Below are positions 61,261 to 64,000 of a DNA stretch of 64,000 nucleotides, piece by piece. Under the pieces are notes generated by a model, which made no database searches, was not told the origin of the DNA, and was given only the letters and a program-made list of their open reading frames with translations. This DNA is from Rhodanobacter denitrificans. Its GTDB lineage: Bacteria > Pseudomonadota > Gammaproteobacteria > Xanthomonadales > Rhodanobacteraceae. Made by a program: the position numbers and the translations under genes. Position 1 is the stretch's first letter. Every line of letters begins with the position of its first letter. The DNA lies in contig QFPO01000010.1 in NCBI GenBank assembly GCA_003241385.1, forward strand, positions 58,019-122,018, given 5' to 3'.

Positions 61261-62550
61261 TCACACGGGGGCTGCGGTGCCGCGTCCGTCACGCACGCCC
61301 CAGGCGGCCGCGGCCAGGCCCGCCAGCGCTGCGGCGGCGACGTAGTAGACCGCGGCCTGCGGCTCGCTGCGCAGCCAGAACGCGACCGCGAGCGGCGTCA
61401 GTCCGCCGGCGATCGCGTAGGCGCCGTTGTACGCGAACGAGATGCCCGAGTAGCGGATCGGCGCCGGAAACGCCTGCACCATCGCGCTCGGCACGGCGCC
61501 GACCACGCCGACGCAGAACCCGGTCGCCGCGTACAGCACGATCAGGTGCTGCGGCGCGGCGCGTGCGCCGGCGTACAGCGCCGCGGTCGCCGCGATCAGC
61601 ACCAGCGCGCCGACGATCAGCACCGCGCGCACGCCGTAGCGGTCGGCGGCCAGGCCGTAGACGATGCAGCCGGCGCACAAGGCCAGCGTGGCGGCGCTGT
61701 TGGCGCGGGCCGCGTCGGCGGCCGGAATCGCCAGCAGCGTCTGCAGCAGCGTCGGCGTCATCAGGATCACCACGACGATGCCGGCGGTCAGCATCCAGGT
61801 CAGCAGCATCGACACCAGCACGGCGCGGCCGTGACCGCGCAGCACCTCGCGCAGCGGCAGGCCCTCGCTGAGCGCGCGGCGCGCGCGCAGCGACTCGAAC
61901 ACCGGCGTCTCGTGCAGGAAACGACGCAGCCACATCGCGCACAGGCCGAACACGCCGCCGAGCACGAACGGCCAGCGCCACGCGCCGGCGAGCACGGCCT
62001 GCGGACTCCACCACGCATTGACCGCACTGGCGACCAGCGATCCGAGCAGGATGCCGAACGTGAGCCCGGCGGTCAGCGTGCCGCAGGCCAGGCCGATCCG
62101 GTTCGGCGGCACATGCTCGGAGACGAACACCCAGGCACCGGGCACCTCGCCGCCGACCGCCGCGCCCTGCACCAGACGCAGCGCCAGCAGCAGCAGCGGC
62201 GCGGCCAGGCCGATGTCGGCATAGGTCGGCAGCAGCCCCATCAGCAGCGTCGGCACCGACATCAGCAGCACGCTCAGCACGAAGATGCGCTTGCGGCCGA
62301 CGCGATCGCCGAAATGCGCCATCACGACGCCGCCGAGCGGCCGCGCCAGATAGCCGGCCGCGAAGATGCCCAGCGCCTGCAGCTGGCGCATCCACTCCGG
62401 CAGGTCGGGCGGGAAGAACAGCTGCGCGAGCACCGCCGTGAAGAACACGAAGATGATGAAGTCGTAGAACTCCAGCGCGCCGCCGAGCGCGGCCAGGCTC
62501 AGCGTGCGCAGATCACGGCGCGTCAGGGCACGGTGGGCGGCATCGGTCAT
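61261..62550 (-). CDS. MHS-type MFS metabolite:H+ symporter
   Basis: 429 residues, 12 predicted helices, start ATG 62548-62550 (MTDAAHRALTRRDLRTL). GGALEFYDFIIFVFFTAVLA in the first helix, loop motif GDRVGRKR, and GALVGGE-like VQGAAVGGEVPGA with FVSEHVPPNRIG mark the metabolite:H+ symporter (ProP/ShiA/KgtP-like) branch. The substrate is probably a small carboxylate or osmolyte, not determinable here. Upstream on the - strand TGCTATACC resembles an extended -10 element. Confidence 0.88.
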   Translation of the reverse strand: MTDAAHRALTRRDLRTLSLAALGGALEFYDFIIFVFFTAVLAQLFFPPDLPEWMRQLQALGIFAAGYLARPLGGVVMAHFGDRVGRKRIFVLSVLLMSVPTLLMGLLPTYADIGLAAPLLLLALRLVQGAAVGGEVPGAWVFVSEHVPPNRIGLACGTLTAGLTFGILLGSLVASAVNAWWSPQAVLAGAWRWPFVLGGVFGLCAMWLRRFLHETPVFESLRARRALSEGLPLREVLRGHGRAVLVSMLLTWMLTAGIVVVILMTPTLLQTLLAIPAADAARANSAATLALCAGCIVYGLAADRYGVRAVLIVGALVLIAATAALYAGARAAPQHLIVLYAATGFCVGVVGAVPSAMVQAFPAPIRYSGISFAYNGAYAIAGGLTPLAVAFWLRSEPQAAVYYVAAAALAGLAAAAWGVRDGRGTAAPV

Positions 62551-62761
62551 CGTCGGCTCGCGCGGCGGAACGGCGCGCAGGTATAGCACTGCGTGTCCGG
62601 CTGCGGGAATGGCAGCCCGGCAGGGCGGCCGCGGGGCTGCGTCGAGGCGGCCGCACTCGGCTTGCTGACCTCGCCGCGGATGCCGGCGGCGAGGCCGGAT
62701 CAGCCCGTCGGCATCGACCAGGGATGCGTGGGCCGGCGGACGCAATCGCCGGACGCCGCAC

Positions 62762-62790
62762 CGGGCCGCCCGCACCGGGAGGGCGGCCCG
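62762..62790 (-). terminator. Strong GC-rich stem-loop after the DUF11 protein gene
   Basis: A perfect 10-base inverted repeat (CGGGCCGCCC at 62762-62771 and GGGCGGCCCG at 62781-62790) with a 9-base loop starts 6 bases past the stop codon at 62797. There is no T-run, so termination may be Rho-assisted or the hairpin may protect the 3' end. Confidence 0.5.
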
Positions 62791-62796
62791 CAGCCG

Positions 62797-64000
62797 TCAG
62801 CGCAGGCGGCGTCGCGGCACGGCGATCGCCAGTCCGGCCAGGCCGAGCGCGAGCAGCAGCGCGGCCAGCCCCCCGAGCGTCGGCACCGCGACCGCCTCGA
62901 CCGGCGTGCCGACCATGAACACGGTCGGATCGGTCGCGCCGGGCGCGCCCGGATCGTCGCTGAGCGCGGTCGCCTCGTTGCTGCCGTCGCCGTCGCCGTC
63001 GTAGGCCGCCTGGGCCTGGTTGCTGACGGTGCCGGTCGCGCCGGCGCGGATCGTCGCGTCGATCAGGATCGTCACGCTGCCGCCGGCCGCGATCGGGCCG
63101 TTCCAGGTCACCGTATTGGCAGCGACGTTCGCGGTCGCCGTCCCGCCGCTCGCACTGGCCGCGATCAGCGCCAGCTGCGGCGGCAGCACGTCGACCAGTT
63201 CGTCGCCGGGGTTGTCGGCCTGCGCGCCGCCGGCATTGGCGAGCACGATCGTGTAGCGGATCGTGCCGCCGGGGACGAAGCTGCCGCTGACGCTCTTGCG
63301 CACCGACACGTCGGCGCCGGCGACCGGCACCTGCACCGTGGTCGCGTCGGTGGCGCTGTCGTTGGACGGATCGGGATCGGTCGTGCCGGCCGGCGCCGTG
63401 ATCGTCGCGGTATTGCTGATCGTGGTGCCCGCAGCCGCGGCCGGATCGACCGGACAGGACGCCGTGAACGTGACGCTGGCGCCCGAGGGCAGATCGACGC
63501 CGGCGGCGATCGTGCCGCTGCCCGAGGCCGGGCAGCCGGCTCCGCCGGCGCCGGCGCAGGTCCAGGTCGGCGCAAGGCAGGACGCCGGGAACGTGTCGTT
63601 CACGGTCGCACCGGTCACGGCCTGCGGACCGGCGTTGGACGCGACGATCGTGTAGGTCAGCGTGCCGCCGGCGGCGACCGTGGCGACGCCGTCGGTCTTG
63701 GTGATCGACAGGTCCGCGCTGGCGCCGAGCGTGTCGGTATCGGTCGCGCTGTTGTTGCCGGGCGTCGGATCGGTCACGCCGGCCGGCGCCGCGATCGTCG
63801 CGGTGTTGACGAGGCTGCCGCTGGCCCCGGCGTCGATCGCGCAGACCGCCGTATAGGTCACGCTGGCGCCGGCCGGCAGGTTCGCCGGATCGGCGATGTG
63901 ACCGCTGCCGCTCGGCGTGCAGGTGCCGCCGCCGCTGCCGGCGCAGGTCCAGGTGCAGCTCAGCGTCGAGGCGAACGTGTCGGTCACGATCGCACCGGTC
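62797..64000 (-). CDS. DUF11-repeat surface protein with IPTL-CTERM-like tail, 3' part
   Basis: The frame is open to the right edge, so at least 401 residues are the C-terminal portion of a longer protein. It has tandem DUF11-type beta-sandwich repeats of roughly 115 residues ('VTDTFASTLSCTWTCAG...' and 'VNDTFPASCLAPTWTCAG...', each ending 'TDP.P.N.SATD'), then a third, divergent repeat without Cys pairs. The C-terminus reads AVPTLGGLAALLLALGLAGL and ends AVPRRRLR: a VPTL motif, a hydrophobic helix and an Arg cluster, the layout of the IPTL-CTERM/PEP-CTERM sorting signal. Probably exported and processed by an exosortase-like system not present here. Each repeat carries a Cys pair likely to form a disulphide. 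Confidence 0.85.
   Translation of the reverse strand, partial: TGAIVTDTFASTLSCTWTCAGSGGGTCTPSGSGHIADPANLPAGASVTYTAVCAIDAGASGSLVNTATIAAPAGVTDPTPGNNSATDTDTLGASADLSITKTDGVATVAAGGTLTYTIVASNAGPQAVTGATVNDTFPASCLAPTWTCAGAGGAGCPASGSGTIAAGVDLPSGASVTFTASCPVDPAAAAGTTISNTATITAPAGTTDPDPSNDSATDATTVQVPVAGADVSVRKSVSGSFVPGGTIRYTIVLANAGGAQADNPGDELVDVLPPQLALIAASASGGTATANVAANTVTWNGPIAAGGSVTILIDATIRAGATGTVSNQAQAAYDGDGDGSNEATALSDDPGAPGATDPTVFMVGTPVEAVAVPTLGGLAALLLALGLAGLAIAVPRRRLR

Noticed and set aside
1..64000. CRISPR arrays, tRNA or rRNA genes
   Set aside because: No regularly spaced direct repeats, no tRNA cloverleaf and no rRNA signature were noticed on either strand; a dedicated scan was not possible.

Overview
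The window is 64 kb of very GC-rich bacterial chromosome. Several traits point to a gammaproteobacterium of the Lysobacterales (Xanthomonadales), near Rhodanobacteraceae/Dokdonella: a secreted Kelch protein ending in IFADGFED, a CadC-like winged-helix/TPR regulator, TraB/GumN, DUF2461, DUF72 and SymE-like proteins, and an IPTL-CTERM-like sorting tail. The assignment is inferred from protein families; there is no rRNA in the window.

Layout. 1-254: 5' part of an MFS transporter. 586-47059: a very large block of ABC-type efflux genes, with 14 full-length ~800-residue MacB/FtsX permeases of the duplicated 'ADOP' architecture plus one decayed permease tail (21575-21787). The block has only two ATPases (10637-11323, 44953-45738), one HlyD/MacA-like adaptor (45806-47059) and one NtrY/NtrC-type two-component system (5324-8144). 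A few unrelated genes sit inside it: DUF2238, a secreted six-hairpin-glycosidase-like protein, a membrane protein, TraB/GumN and a small hypothetical. The largest unit reads leftward from 47059: adaptor, ATPase, then eight consecutive permeases, ending near 25047.

Regulation is the most interesting part. Each of the five efflux transcription units begins behind a 15-base match to the sigma-54 -24/-12 promoter (510-524 on +; 14001-14015, 19263-19277, 24304-24318 and 47072-47086 on -). Four keep the GG-N10-GC spacing exactly; the fifth has GA at -12. Each promoter has TGTCC/GGACA-like half-sites upstream, where an NtrC-type activator would bind. The only such activator in the window is encoded inside one of these units. 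The simplest reading is an autoregulated sigma-54 regulon of many paralogous permeases, possibly sharing two ATPases and one adaptor, that responds to an envelope or antimicrobial signal.

47298-64000 is ordinary accessory chromosome: two secreted HEXXH proteins, a DUF2461 protein, a HigA antitoxin beside what looks like a wrecked HigB, the winged-helix/TPR regulator, the Kelch protein, a TPR lipoprotein, a SymE-like toxin, DUF72, an MHS-type MFS transporter, and the 3' part of a DUF11-repeat surface protein. It is interrupted at about 48660-50748 by a visibly AT-rich island carrying one TOPRIM-domain gene (candidate defence nuclease). The island ends at an A14-G24 homopolymer tract that may be an assembly artefact.
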